From: Leptolyngbya iicbica LK
Lineage (GTDB): Bacteria > Cyanobacteriota > Cyanobacteriia > Phormidesmidales > Phormidesmidaceae
Direction of reading: 5' to 3'
Length of the DNA: 64,000 nt
Assembly (NCBI RefSeq): GCF_004212215.1
Contig: NZ_QVFV01000009.1
Span: forward strand, 81,159-145,158
Position numbers and translations under genes: made by a program. Shown here one piece after another: positions 25,034-34,441 of the stretch. The notes under the pieces are model-generated. The model did not search any database and was not told where the DNA came from. It was given only the letters and a program-made list of their open reading frames with translations. Numbering within the stretch: the first letter of the stretch is position 1; the number at the start of each line of letters is the position of its first letter.

Positions 25034-26428
25034 ATGTCGCAATCGTTTGACCGCTACACCGATCAGATTGCTGCGTTGATTGACCAGTACCGCGATCGCG
25101 TCGATTTTCTGGCCATTCGGTTGGAAGAGTCGGAAGGCACCGACATTTTGCTGCGAGGGGGCAAGGTCGAGACCTTGAGTGAAGGCATTTCTCTGGGCGG
25201 GCAGGTGCGGGCCTGTCACAAAGGCGGCTGGGGCTTTGCCAGCTTTAACCAATTAGAAGATTTGATCGAGCGAATTGAGGGCGCGATTCACGCGGCTCGG
25301 TTGGTGGGCGATGATGAAACTCTCTTGGCGGCGATCGATCCCGTGCAGGTGCGATCGCCTCTCTTGATGCGGGGGACCGACCCTCGCACCATTTCCCTAA
25401 CGCGCAAAAAAGCCCTCTGCACCCACTACGACGACATCTTGCAGAGTGTGGACGAGCGCATTGCCACCACTTCCGTCCGCTATAACGACGTCACTCAACG
25501 GCTATTGCTCGTCACCTCCGAAGGCACCCACATCGAGCAGAGCTGGTCGGATATGGAATTGCGCTTGGCGGCGACGGCGCGGAATGGGGACACCGTCCAA
25601 ACCGGGCGAGAAACGAATGGCTCCCGCCAAGCCTTCGAAGATCTGGAAAATCTGGATACGCAGGTGCGCAGTGCCGCCGAACGAGCAGTCGCCGCCTTAG
25701 ATTTGCCCCCGGTCAAAGGCAACACCTACGAAGTGGTGATTGACCCGGTGTTGTCGGGTTTGTTCGTCCACGAAGCCTTTGGCCACCTCTCGGAAGCCGA
25801 CATGGCCTATGAAAACCCTGATTTGTTGGAAGTCATGACTCTGGGCCGTCGCTTTGGCCCTGAGAATCTGCAAATTTTTGATGGTGCCTCCCTCGAAGGT
25901 CATCGCGGCAGCTACAACTATGATGACGAGGGGTGCCCCGCCACGACCACGCAGTTGATTCAAGATGGCGTCTTGGTGGGACGGCTGCATTCCCGCGAGA
26001 CGGCAGGCAAACTGGATGAGCAGCCTACGGGTAATGCCCGCTGCCTCAGCTATCACTATCCGCCCTTGGTGCGCATGACCAATACGTGGATTGGTCGCGG
26101 CAACACGCCGGTGGCCGATCTGTTCTCCGGCATTCAAGAAGGGGTCTACGCCAAAAACTGGCTCGGCGGCATGACCAATGGTGAAATGTTCACCTTTACG
26201 GCGGGGGAAGCCTGGATGATTCGCGATGGCGAACTGGCGGAACCCGTGCGGGACGTGACGCTATCGGGCAATGTGTTTCGCACGCTGGCAGATATTGAGG
26301 GCATTGGCGACGACTTTTATTGGGATGAGTCGGGAGGCTGCGGTAAGGCGGGCCAAAGTGGGCTGCCCGTGGGCTGCGGTGGGCCGAGTCTGCGCATTCG
26401 CAATGTGGTCGTGGGGGGCGAAGCTTAG
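25034..26428 (+). CDS. tldD: TldD/PmbA-family metalloprotease (TldD)
   Basis: A 464-residue TldD subunit. With TldE/PmbA this family forms a heterodimeric metalloprotease that degrades unfolded peptides; in E. coli it acts on microcin B17 and CcdA. The metal site HEAFGHLSEAD (HExxxH, about residue 246) is intact, followed by GHRGSYNYDDEGCPATTT, RETAGKLDEQPTGNAR and the C-terminal GCGKAGQSGLPVGCGGPSLRI. A TTGGAGG ribosome-binding site sits at 25019-25025, eight bases before ATG 25034. The next gene starts six bases after the stop, so the two are probably co-transcribed. No tldE in the window. Confidence 0.94.
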   Translation: MSQSFDRYTDQIAALIDQYRDRVDFLAIRLEESEGTDILLRGGKVETLSEGISLGGQVRACHKGGWGFASFNQLEDLIERIEGAIHAARLVGDDETLLAAIDPVQVRSPLLMRGTDPRTISLTRKKALCTHYDDILQSVDERIATTSVRYNDVTQRLLLVTSEGTHIEQSWSDMELRLAATARNGDTVQTGRETNGSRQAFEDLENLDTQVRSAAERAVAALDLPPVKGNTYEVVIDPVLSGLFVHEAFGHLSEADMAYENPDLLEVMTLGRRFGPENLQIFDGASLEGHRGSYNYDDEGCPATTTQLIQDGVLVGRLHSRETAGKLDEQPTGNARCLSYHYPPLVRMTNTWIGRGNTPVADLFSGIQEGVYAKNWLGGMTNGEMFTFTAGEAWMIRDGELAEPVRDVTLSGNVFRTLADIEGIGDDFYWDESGGCGKAGQSGLPVGCGGPSLRIRNVVVGGEA

Positions 26429-26433
26429 ACGCC

Positions 26434-27210
26434 GTGCTGCGATTGTCGCAAGGTCAACTGAGTCTGCTGGAATATTGTCCCCGGCGCTATCAGCACACGA
26501 TTTTGGAGTCGCTGTCAGTGCCGTCGTCCCCGGAGTTGCTGGCGGCGCAACAGTGGGGCGATCGCTTTCACCTGTTGATGCAACAGCGCGAGATGGGGTT
26601 GCCCATTGACCCGGTGCTGCAAGCCGATACCGAACTGCAAACCTGTCTGACCCAACTGCAAGCTCAAGCTCCAGAGCTCTTTGACACGACAGGAGAAGTG
26701 TTTCGTCAGAGTGAGCATGAGCGATCGCTGATCTTCCAAAATTTTTGGCTGACGGGGGTGTATGACCTGCTGCGGCTGTGGGGCGATCGAGCCGAAATTG
26801 TGGATTGGAAGACTTACTTACAGCCCAAAAGCTTGGTTCATTTGCAAAGAGATTGGCAAACCCGTCTCTATTTGTATGTGCTGGCCGAAACCACCGACTA
26901 TCCGCCGTCAGCTATTTCGATGACCTACTGGTTTGTGCGCACGGTCGATGCTCAGTCTGGGAAACTCACCCCGCAGCAGGTGCGCATCCCCTATTCTGCG
27001 CCACAGCATCAGCAAACTCGCCTAGATTTAGAACGGCTGACGCAACGGCTCACTGATTTGTTGGCCGTCGGTATTCCCTTTCCACAGATTACTGACGAAC
27101 TGGAAAAATGCGATCGCTGTCCGTTTACGATTCGCTGTCAGCGCGCCCACACGAACGATCTCGTGACTGAGCTGACAGCATTTGAAGAGATTCCCGAAGT
27201 GGTCATCTAA
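26434..27210 (+). CDS. PD-(D/E)XK nuclease, RecB/Cas4-like, with putative iron-sulfur cysteines
   Basis: A 258-residue stand-alone nuclease of the PD-(D/E)XK superfamily, starting at GTG. The N-terminal LSQGQLSLLEYCPRRYQ motif, the catalytic AEIVDWKTY (Asp and Lys), and a downstream QTRLYLYVLAE helix match RecB/Cas4/AddB nuclease domains. Cys15 together with C226, C229 and C235 (CxxC-x5-C) gives the four-cysteine arrangement that holds a 4Fe-4S cluster in Cas4 and AddB. No CRISPR array or cas gene is nearby, so a repair role is more likely than CRISPR adaptation. Close linkage to tldD suggests co-transcription. Confidence 0.85.
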   Translation: MLRLSQGQLSLLEYCPRRYQHTILESLSVPSSPELLAAQQWGDRFHLLMQQREMGLPIDPVLQADTELQTCLTQLQAQAPELFDTTGEVFRQSEHERSLIFQNFWLTGVYDLLRLWGDRAEIVDWKTYLQPKSLVHLQRDWQTRLYLYVLAETTDYPPSAISMTYWFVRTVDAQSGKLTPQQVRIPYSAPQHQQTRLDLERLTQRLTDLLAVGIPFPQITDELEKCDRCPFTIRCQRAHTNDLVTELTAFEEIPEVVI

Positions 27211-27279
27211 GCGAGTAATTGGGAAGCTGAACTCCTAAGGGGATCTCCGCAAAAGAAATTACCCGAAAGAAGGTGCGGC

Positions 27280-27361
27280 GTAGGTTGCGGTTGACGTCAG
27301 GAAACCCAACAGCATCAAGGATTCAAGCATGTTGGGTCTCGTTCCTCGACACCAACTTACG
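27280..27361. repeat. Imperfect palindromic REP-like element
   Basis: The core ACCCAACA (27304-27311) pairs with TGTTGGGT (27330-27337). The outer arms CGTAGGTTG (from 27280) and CAACTTACG (to 27361) also roughly pair. I recall the AGGTTGGGTTGA / AACCCAACA palindrome as a very common dispersed repeat in cyanobacteria; this copy looks decayed. It lies between two convergent genes and could also terminate transcription. Confidence 0.5.
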
Positions 27362-27465
27362 AGGGGAAATTTATTTCTAGAGAACTCCTGAAGCGAAATT
27401 CAGGTGCCAGGCAACACCCGCTAGCGTGACTCGATGAATCAAACACGGCTTTGCATACAATCTCC

Positions 27466-29886
27466 TTAGCCGTCGTTAGAAGGAGGTGCGGGTTGGGGGA
27501 CGGGCGCGGGCTCTGGCGGTGGCGGTGCAGGGGCCGGAGCGGGTGCCGGTTCGGGGATGGGGGCGGGTTCGGGGGCTGCGGGTTCGGGAATCGGAGCCGG
27601 CGCGGGCGCGGGCGCGGGTTCGGGAACCGGGGTAGGTGCAGGGGCTTCAGGCTCAGGCGTTGGTGCGGGCGTGGGCGCCGGTTCGCTTGGTGCCCCCCCA
27701 CCAATATCGCTCAGCGACCCCGCGCCACTCGGAGCAGGATCGGCCGCGCTGTCGGCGCTAGCATCCCCGGCGTCCGAATCGGCACTCTCAGCGGCGGCAT
27801 TCTCAGCCGCATCCTCGTCATCATCTGAGGCGGTGGCTGCTCTCACGCGACCGGGTTTAATCGGTTCGGCTTCGATACTGCCCTTACGGCCTGCGAGCTG
27901 GGGCAAGGGAGGAAAGTCCTCTTCGGGGATATCATCCAACAGCTTAGAGACAAAATCGCCCCAGGCGGCCGCTGCCGAGCTGCTCACACCCCAAGTGCGG
28001 CTATTGTCATCATTGCCCAGCCACACTCCCACCGCCAATTGGGGAATGTAGCCGATAAACCACAAATCGCGATCGTTTTCCGAAGTGCCCGTTTTGCCCG
28101 CGACGGGACGACCAATGTAAGCTCGTCCCCCGGTGCCACCTTCCACCACACCTCGCAACATCCAGGTCATAATCGCGGCGGTGGTTTCGTCAACGGCTTG
28201 GGTCGGGGTGTTATCAATCTCGTAGATGACTTTGCCTGAGCTATCGCGGACTCGACGAATGCTGTGTACTGGGTGATGCTGGCCCTGACGGGCTAGCGTG
28301 CCATAGGCGCTGGTCAGTTCTAACAGGGTGACTTCAGACGCGCCAAGGGCGAGGGAATAGGTCGGGCGCAGTTCGGATTCGATGCCCATGCGCTGGGCCA
28401 TATTGATGACCGGATCAAAGCCCACATCAATTAAGACTTTGACTGCCACAATATTGACGGAAGAGGTCAGCGCCTGGCGCATAGAGACCGTGCCGCTGTA
28501 TTTGCCGTTGTAGTTTTTGGGTTCATAGCCGTCGACTACGAACTTGGCGTCAGCATAGGTTTTGTTGGGGTCAAATCCGGCAGCGATCGCGGTTGTATAG
28601 ACAAACGTCTTGAAGGTAGAACCTGGTTGTCGGAGCGCCTGGGTTGCCCGGTTAAATTGGCTGTCGTTAAAGTCTGTCCCCCCCACGACCGCCTTAATTT
28701 CGCCATTGCGGGGATCAACCGCGACTAAAGAGGCTTGGCTGAACCGCTGGCGGCTTCCCACCGTCTCTACAGTTTCATTAATGGTTTCCTGAGCCTTCTT
28801 TTGCCAGTCCGTGTTCAGAGTGGTTTCAACCGTTAGCCCCCCGGCTTCGACCACTTCGGGTGGCAAGATCTCACTCAATTGCTTTTGGACAAAAATCGTG
28901 AAGTAGGGAAACTCGCTGTAGAGAAACTTGGGCTCATTGGGGGTGGTGGCTACTTCTTCCGCTAAGGCGGCGTCAGCTTCTGCCTGAGTGATTTTTTCGT
29001 TTTCCAACATGCGGCGAATCACAATGTTGCGTTGGATTTCTGCCGCTTGCGGATCAACCAGAGGGGAATAGGCGCTTGGCGCCGGGGCCATGCCCGCAAT
29101 TAAAGCCGCCTCCGACAGCGTCAGCTCATCTACGGGCTTGCCGAAATAGACCCAGGCGGCATCCGCCACGCCATAGGCTCCGGCCCCCAGATAAACCAGG
29201 TTGAGATAGCTCTCAATAATGTCAGCTTTGGTAAATTCGTCTTCGATCTTGAGGGCCAGCAAGGCTTCTCGGGCTTTACGCTGCAAGCTCCGCTCTTGAT
29301 CGAGAAAGGCGATCCGGGCCAATTGTTGCGTAATGGTACTAGCCCCCTCGACGACATCGCGTTGGCGCACATTGGCCAAAGTTGCCCGCGCAATGCCCTG
29401 ATAGTCAATCCCACTGTGCTCGTAAAAGCGCCGATCTTCCGACGCAATGAAAGCGGCAATTAGCGTATCGGGAATGTCGTCGTACTCGATCTTTTGACGG
29501 GTGGCGGGACCGATTTTCTGCAAAATGACGCCATCTGCCGAGGTGATCGTAATGGTGCCTTGACGTTCAAACGTTTCTAAGTCGGTCACAGCGGGCAAAT
29601 CGGCTTCCGTTGTCTGCCAAATGCGATGGGCGCGACTCACCCCCGTGGCACTGATGGCCCCTGCGACTAACACCAGCCAAAACAGGGGACGATAGTGGAG
29701 GGGACGGCGATAGGGCGGGCGGGGCTCCTGCTCAGTGTCCGCCCCAGGGGAGGCCGATGGATACACTTGCCGCTGCGCCGCTGATGATGAGCTGCTGGTT
29801 ACTGGTCTCGAATGTGGCCGCGCAGAAGGAGCCGCTTTGGAACTGGCAAATAATTGTCTGAATCGTTGAACGAAAGTATTAGCCAC
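27466..29886 (-). CDS. Class A penicillin-binding protein (PBP1A-like)
   Basis: An 806-residue bifunctional peptidoglycan synthase, starting at GTG. A disordered cytoplasmic Ser/Arg/Pro N-terminus precedes a single span (LFWLVLVAGAISATGV, about residues 69-84). The glycosyltransferase domain has EDRRFYEHSGIDYQGIARA and GASTITQQLARI. The transpeptidase domain has catalytic QPGSTFKTF (SxxK), SSVN (SxN) and KTGTSEND (KTG). A roughly 130-residue C-terminal tail of Ala/Pro/Glu repeats follows. All catalytic motifs are intact. It would polymerise glycan and cross-link peptides at the periplasmic face. It converges on the nuclease gene. Confidence 0.95.
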   Translation of the reverse strand: MANTFVQRFRQLFASSKAAPSARPHSRPVTSSSSSAAQRQVYPSASPGADTEQEPRPPYRRPLHYRPLFWLVLVAGAISATGVSRAHRIWQTTEADLPAVTDLETFERQGTITITSADGVILQKIGPATRQKIEYDDIPDTLIAAFIASEDRRFYEHSGIDYQGIARATLANVRQRDVVEGASTITQQLARIAFLDQERSLQRKAREALLALKIEDEFTKADIIESYLNLVYLGAGAYGVADAAWVYFGKPVDELTLSEAALIAGMAPAPSAYSPLVDPQAAEIQRNIVIRRMLENEKITQAEADAALAEEVATTPNEPKFLYSEFPYFTIFVQKQLSEILPPEVVEAGGLTVETTLNTDWQKKAQETINETVETVGSRQRFSQASLVAVDPRNGEIKAVVGGTDFNDSQFNRATQALRQPGSTFKTFVYTTAIAAGFDPNKTYADAKFVVDGYEPKNYNGKYSGTVSMRQALTSSVNIVAVKVLIDVGFDPVINMAQRMGIESELRPTYSLALGASEVTLLELTSAYGTLARQGQHHPVHSIRRVRDSSGKVIYEIDNTPTQAVDETTAAIMTWMLRGVVEGGTGGRAYIGRPVAGKTGTSENDRDLWFIGYIPQLAVGVWLGNDDNSRTWGVSSSAAAAWGDFVSKLLDDIPEEDFPPLPQLAGRKGSIEAEPIKPGRVRAATASDDDEDAAENAAAESADSDAGDASADSAADPAPSGAGSLSDIGGGAPSEPAPTPAPTPEPEAPAPTPVPEPAPAPAPAPIPEPAAPEPAPIPEPAPAPAPAPPPPEPAPVPQPAPPSNDG

Positions 29887-30029
29887 GACTCAACTTAGCC
29901 TCTCACCAAACTGATATTGAAACATTACCGCGATCGCTTCAGCACACTCTATACCAGAGACGCTATCCAAGAAACCGTAATCGACCCGCGAGGTTGTCGA
30001 TCCATTTGAACAGCGACGCTTCAAGGGGT

Positions 30030-31028
30030 TTACACCAAAGCCGAGTGGCCTAAAGCAAGGCCCGTGACCAACATACCTAACACCAAAAAGGGCTGGGCAC
30101 TGGCCTGATACTTCACATCATTTTCCAGGGGATTTCGCAAAAAGTACATGTCCTGAAAGGTGATTTGCGGAATAATCAACAGCACCAGAATAACCGCGTA
30201 CAGGTTTTGATGAATGCTCATCAGGTAAGCTGCTACGCCCCCTTGAAACAGGTCAATCATCAATACACAAATCCACGCGGCGGTGCCCACGCCAAACATC
30301 ACGGGCAAAGATTTGAGCCCCAGCTGGCGATCGCCCTCCACACTTTTGAAGTCGTTCACAATCGCGATGCCCAGTCCAGCCAAGCTGTAAAACAGGGTGA
30401 GCAAGACAATCGTCAGATTGAGTTCGCCAAAGAGGGCGTGTCCGGCCCACCAAGGCAACGCGATGTAGCTCGCGCCCAAGGCATAGTTGCCCAGCCAGCC
30501 ATTTTGCTTCAGTTTTAACGGTGGCGCTGAATAGATGTAAGACAAAAAAGAGCCGCCGATTGCCAGCGCGGTAATCGTGGGGAACTCATGCCCAGCCCAC
30601 TGATCCAGCGCATAGGCCACACCCACGCCAGCGCCTAGCAGCACCAAAATCTGCACCACCACTTGAGGAACGGAAATAGCGCCGGAGGGGATGGGCCGAT
30701 AGGGCTCGTTAATGGCGTCGATTTCGCGATCGTAAAAGTCGTTAATGGTCTGGGTATAGCCGGTCAGCAGCGGGCCAGACATCAACATACAGGCTGCCGC
30801 AATTAAGACACATTCCAAATTCCAGACGTACTGGCCAGACGAGGCCGCACCACAGACGACTCCCCAGATGAGTGGAATCCAGGTGATCGGCTTCATCAGC
30901 TGGAGGCGAATTTTCCAGATGGAAGTTTCACCCGCTTCAGCCCCTTTCATGCCCAAGAGCTGGCGTGTTTTGCTCCCTTTCGCCGCCTCTACTGCATCCT
31001 GTGGTGCTTCCGATACGGGGTCAACCAT
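30030..31028 (-). CDS. chlG: Chlorophyll synthase ChlG
   Basis: A 332-residue UbiA-family prenyltransferase that esterifies chlorophyllide a with phytyl or geranylgeranyl diphosphate at the thylakoid membrane. The Mg-diphosphate motif NDFYDREIDAINEPYRPIPSG (residues about 105-125) is diagnostic, with a second aspartate-rich motif NDFKSVEGDRQLGLKSLPV. Eight or so spans follow, and QDMYFLRNPLENDVKYQASAQPFLVLG ends the protein. The open frame reaches 31127, but GGAG lies just before ATG 31028, which matches the usual N-terminus. It follows the Get3-like gene on the same strand after about 215 bases. Confidence 0.97.
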   Translation of the reverse strand: MVDPVSEAPQDAVEAAKGSKTRQLLGMKGAEAGETSIWKIRLQLMKPITWIPLIWGVVCGAASSGQYVWNLECVLIAAACMLMSGPLLTGYTQTINDFYDREIDAINEPYRPIPSGAISVPQVVVQILVLLGAGVGVAYALDQWAGHEFPTITALAIGGSFLSYIYSAPPLKLKQNGWLGNYALGASYIALPWWAGHALFGELNLTIVLLTLFYSLAGLGIAIVNDFKSVEGDRQLGLKSLPVMFGVGTAAWICVLMIDLFQGGVAAYLMSIHQNLYAVILVLLIIPQITFQDMYFLRNPLENDVKYQASAQPFLVLGMLVTGLALGHSALV

Positions 31029-31244
31029 ATAAAATCTCCAGTGACTATCTGCGTTTGTGATGGATATTGACTGTCGATGACCTGAGAACGGGCGACCTCG
31101 TCGGAACGCTCCGGACGATCGCGTCAAAGTTAGTAAGGTAACCCAAAACTTCGCTGTTTAGGGTGTTCGATTACCCACAAATTTCCAATCTTCCAGCGCT
31201 ATGGGGAAAGCCGTGATCGCTCACGATCCCCTTCCCGAGCCTGT

Positions 31245-32333
31245 CTAAAACGACAGAATGAGATAGTCTTCCTGAAATTTGGCTCCCTGCACTGAACGGT
31301 TTTTGAGGCTGGCTGGCAAAAACAGGTTGCGTCGTTGGTCGCCTGCTGTGACCGTCACCTCGGGGCCGTATTGTGTCAGGTCAATATCGGCCTTGCTAAA
31401 GCCGGGCAAAAAGAGCTTGACCTGCTTTTCTGCCTCGTTAATCACGACTGGCGAAGGAGCATTTTGCACGGCCGCATCCAAACTCGGGACGGCGGCCATC
31501 AATGGTTGCCAGTTGCCGTCAGCCAACGGAGGAAAGTCATGGACGGGCAACGGGGCAAAAGTTTGATCGTCCAGTTGGGCTTGGTAAGCGATCGCGCCCC
31601 CTACGGTCATGCCGATTTGCTGCGCACTCCCCCAGAGATAGCGCGCCATGTCGGCATCGCCCGGCTCCGCCGTGGTCACCAAAAAGCTCAAATGATGTGA
31701 TGCCGACTGCACCACTTGTCGCCCGGCGGCTAGAAAATCTCGTGCCTGCTGTACGGGCTGGTTGATGGACTCTTGGCTCCCGCTAATATTCAGGACGGCT
31801 CCTGCAACGGGCTGGATAAACGGCGACAGCGCCCGGGCCAACTCCGACTCGGCCAGTACTTTTTGAAAGCGCCGAATGTACCAGTCCATTTGCTCTGGCA
31901 AGCCCCACATACGCAGAGATGCCTTGGCCGAGATACCATCCACAATCAAATAGTCGTATTCTTGGCTGTCATACAGCACGCGAATAGCATCTAACGTGAG
32001 CGCATCTTCCATCCCCGGCAGCAGTACCAGCTCCTGACCAAAGACCTGCTTCAGTAAGGGATTGCGCAGATACTGCGCCTCGATGCCTTTGACTACATCC
32101 CAGCTTTTTTCTAATAGCTGTGCCGACTGGAGTTGTAAGGTCCACAGATTGGCTCCCAAGGCTTGGGCCTCGGTGGATAAAGGTTGGCCCCACAACACTG
32201 CTGGCAATGGCCCGCTGTCTTGGGTCAGCCAAAGCACTCGGGCACCTTGCTCGGCTAACTGTCGTGCAAAGGCTACCGAAGCAATCGCACAGCTACTTCG
32301 CGATTGCCCAAGAAAAGTCAAAATTTGAGGCAC
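31245..32333 (-). CDS. Get3/ArsA-like protein with degenerate P-loop and C-terminal HSP20-like domain
   Basis: A 362-residue protein of the Get3/ArsA family, GTG start. It looks like the photosynthetic Get3d type: a C-terminal alpha-crystallin-like domain (KQVKLFLPGFSKADIDLTQYG, VTVTAGDQRRNLFLP) follows the ATPase fold. At the P-loop, where GKGGVGKT is canonical, it reads GQSRSSCA (residues 9-16), so both lysines are gone. The switch-II-like DGISAKASLRMWGLP keeps the Asp. Nucleotide binding is therefore doubtful. Get3 targets tail-anchored proteins; the role of Get3d is uncertain. It sits between petP and chlG on one strand, a photosynthesis-linked context. Confidence 0.85.
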   Translation of the reverse strand: MPQILTFLGQSRSSCAIASVAFARQLAEQGARVLWLTQDSGPLPAVLWGQPLSTEAQALGANLWTLQLQSAQLLEKSWDVVKGIEAQYLRNPLLKQVFGQELVLLPGMEDALTLDAIRVLYDSQEYDYLIVDGISAKASLRMWGLPEQMDWYIRRFQKVLAESELARALSPFIQPVAGAVLNISGSQESINQPVQQARDFLAAGRQVVQSASHHLSFLVTTAEPGDADMARYLWGSAQQIGMTVGGAIAYQAQLDDQTFAPLPVHDFPPLADGNWQPLMAAVPSLDAAVQNAPSPVVINEAEKQVKLFLPGFSKADIDLTQYGPEVTVTAGDQRRNLFLPASLKNRSVQGAKFQEDYLILSF

Positions 32334-32378
32334 AAGTCTTATTTATTGATTGAGTAACGCCAAGTTCAATCTATTCAA

Positions 32379-32579
32379 TTATTGAACTGGGGACAATTCG
32401 TCCTCAAAAAACCAGGTGGAGTAGTTGCCGTCAAACTCAACCACAACTCCAACGCCGCTGCCATCAACCATTCTAAATTGGCGAATGACGCCGGTTTTGC
32501 CGAGTCGCTCAGCGACGTCTGGAGAGACGCGATCGCGCAACCGTAGAACTTTCACCTGTTGTCCAATTTCTAAGGCCAT
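32379..32579 (-). CDS. petP: Cytochrome b6f-associated protein PetP (DUF2862)
   Basis: A 66-residue SH3-like protein matching the PetP/DUF2862 family: ALEIGQQVKVLRLRDRVS, RLGKTGVIRQFRMVDGSGVGVVVEF and STWFFEDELSPV. PetP is a small peripheral subunit of the cyanobacterial cytochrome b6f complex that affects electron transport. The frame extends a few codons upstream, but MALEIGQ at 32579 fits the family. It precedes the Get3-like gene by 45 bases, so the two are probably co-transcribed. It diverges from hisF. Confidence 0.88.
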   Translation of the reverse strand: MALEIGQQVKVLRLRDRVSPDVAERLGKTGVIRQFRMVDGSGVGVVVEFDGNYSTWFFEDELSPVQ

Positions 32580-32727
32580 GCCTAACCTAACCACCTGAAA
32601 ATGAGAGATTTAAGATCGGTGCTCACACCGACCAATCCACAGTTTATCAGCGTCTTGCGCCATCCTGGACTAAGGTAGATAGCGAAAATAAATTCCCACC
32701 CCTAAATGGTGGTTATGGTGAGTCATT

Positions 32728-33501
32728 ATGCTGGCAAAGCGAATCGTTCCCTGTCTGGATGTCAATGCTGGGCGGGTGGTCAAAGGGGTCAACTTTGTGG
32801 ATTTGCGCGATGCTGGTGATCCCGTAGAACTAGCCCAGGCATACAACGACGCTGGGGCTGACGAACTCGTGTTTTTAGATATCACCGCGACCCACGAAGA
32901 TCGCGGCATCTTGCTCGACGTGGTTTACCGCACCGCTGATCAGGTATTTATTCCCCTCACGGTGGGCGGCGGCATCAATTCCTTAGAGCAAATCAAACAA
33001 CTGTTAAGGGCCGGAGCCGACAAGGTCAGCATTAACTCGGCGGCGGTGCGCCAGCCAGAATTGATTGATCGGGCGAGCGATCGCTTTGGTGATCAGTGCA
33101 TTGTGGTGGCGATCGATGCCCGCAAACGGGAGGCGGCTGACAATCCGGGGTGGGATGTGTATGTGCGGGGCGGTCGACAAAATACCGGCTTAGATGCCAT
33201 CGAGTGGGCAAAAGATGTCGTGCAGCGCGGCGCGGGAGAATTGTTGGTCACTAGCATGGATGCCGACGGTACCCAAGCGGGCTATGACTTACCCCTCACC
33301 CAAGCGATCGCGCAAGAAGTTGACGTACCCGTTATTGCTTCTGGCGGGGCCGGCAACTGTCAACACATTTATGAAGCTTTGACTGAGGGGAAAGCGGAAG
33401 CCGCCTTGCTGGCCTCTTTGCTGCACTATGGACAGCTCACGGTGGACGAAATCAAAACTTACCTGGCGGAACACCAAATTCCCACACGACCGGTCAAATA
33501 G
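32728..33501 (+). CDS. hisF: Imidazole glycerol phosphate synthase subunit HisF
   Basis: A 257-residue TIM-barrel cyclase subunit of IGP synthase, which with HisH makes imidazole glycerol phosphate and AICAR in histidine synthesis. The start [22 protein letters not shown] holds catalytic Asp11. The second catalytic Asp is in [10 protein letters not shown] (about residue 130). The phosphate-binding loops [23 protein letters not shown] and ASGGAGN are present. Length is normal. It is a stand-alone histidine gene, as is common in cyanobacteria, next to petP. Confidence 0.97.
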   Translation: MLAKRIVPCLDVNAGRVVKGVNFVDLRDAGDPVELAQAYNDAGADELVFLDITATHEDRGILLDVVYRTADQVFIPLTVGGGINSLEQIKQLLRAGADKVSINSAAVRQPELIDRASDRFGDQCIVVAIDARKREAADNPGWDVYVRGGRQNTGLDAIEWAKDVVQRGAGELLVTSMDADGTQAGYDLPLTQAIAQEVDVPVIASGGAGNCQHIYEALTEGKAEAALLASLLHYGQLTVDEIKTYLAEHQIPTRPVK

Positions 33502-33742
33502 AGCATCGGCAAGAATGGGACTGCTGGTAGCGATCGTCTTGGGAAGAAGCAACGTTCTCCAACTCCTTCCTCGCGACAAACAATGACAATTCATCTTCTA
33601 TGAGTTCAGTGTTGCGAAATCTAAACCGATTAGTAGCGATAAACCGGCAGGAAAACCGCGAATTCAGCTCGGCACGGCACGAGGCGCGATCGCCCCAAAG
33701 CTAACAACTTCATTAAATTGCTGTTACACTGCTTAACATAGG

Positions 33743-34075
33743 TTGTTTAATGTACAGGTACGAGACGTACTAGGCATTTGTATGCTCTTCCTCACCGTAA
33801 TTGTTGTGATCGCTTTGGTGGCTTGGGCCCTGCGCCTGATGGATCAAGCCGTCAAGAGCCAGGAATTTTCGTTTATGTTGGCGGGCTTTTTGGTCGCTTC
33901 CTCGGCTGTCGCGATGATGACGGTTTACTTCTTGATGAGCAATTACGTGCTTTACATGGATCAAGTGTTTGATGGCGCGCCGCTGCAGAGCGCTTCGATG
34001 ATTTACGAAAACGACAGTTACGCTTACAACAGCTTGCTGTCAGGCGAAGGTACTCCTGCACAACGGCAGTATTAG
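33743..34075 (+). CDS. Small two-span membrane protein of unknown function
   Basis: Up to 110 residues with two predicted spans: MLFLTVIVVIALVAWALRLM, and FMLAGFLVASSAVAMMTVYFLMS. A polar C-terminal tail follows (YENDSYAYNSLLSGEG). The frame opens at TTG 33743, while the first ATG is at 33782 inside it; neither has a strong ribosome-binding site, so the N-terminus is uncertain. I do not recognise the family. It stands between hisF and the 1210-residue membrane protein. Confidence 0.55.
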   Translation: MFNVQVRDVLGICMLFLTVIVVIALVAWALRLMDQAVKSQEFSFMLAGFLVASSAVAMMTVYFLMSNYVLYMDQVFDGAPLQSASMIYENDSYAYNSLLSGEGTPAQRQY

Positions 34076-34441
34076 CAGGTTGCCGATCAGCGGCGGCTAG
34101 CGATAAATCAATTTGGACGGCGCGATGTCGTTCTTTGTGCATTGAGCGTCGTCAATAGTTTCAGGTTTTAACAGTGTCTTGATTGTGCTAAATGGAGCGC
34201 CAGATGCTTTGGCAGCTAGCATTCCTCAATGATCAACGGCATCGTCGGCTATTGCCTCGTACAATACGGTGGGCGAATTCTCTGACAGGGGTTGTTGTCG
34301 CTAGTTTTCGATGAATGCTGGCTGGAGCTGACAGATTAATCCAGCTGTCTGCTGCACCCCCCTGCTGCCAACGTCGTGCGAACGGTGAGTTTGCCTTGGG
34401 GAGATTTCTGACCCATTGGGCAGCAATATTGTGGCGAGGCA
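34076..34441. other. Intergenic stretch without recognisable gene
   Basis: About 365 bases between the two-span protein and the 1210-residue gene. Only short shadow frames are seen. Probably a promoter region; no clear -10/-35 pair stands out. Confidence 0.4.

Noticed and set aside
26434..27210. Possible Cas4 belonging to a CRISPR system
   Set aside because: No repeats, spacers or other cas genes in the window; only the nuclease fold is shared.
27557..28051. Plus-strand frame of 164 Gly/Ala/Ser residues
   Set aside because: It is antisense to the Pro/Ala/Glu-rich tail of the penicillin-binding protein; low-complexity GC-rich coding creates such shadow frames.
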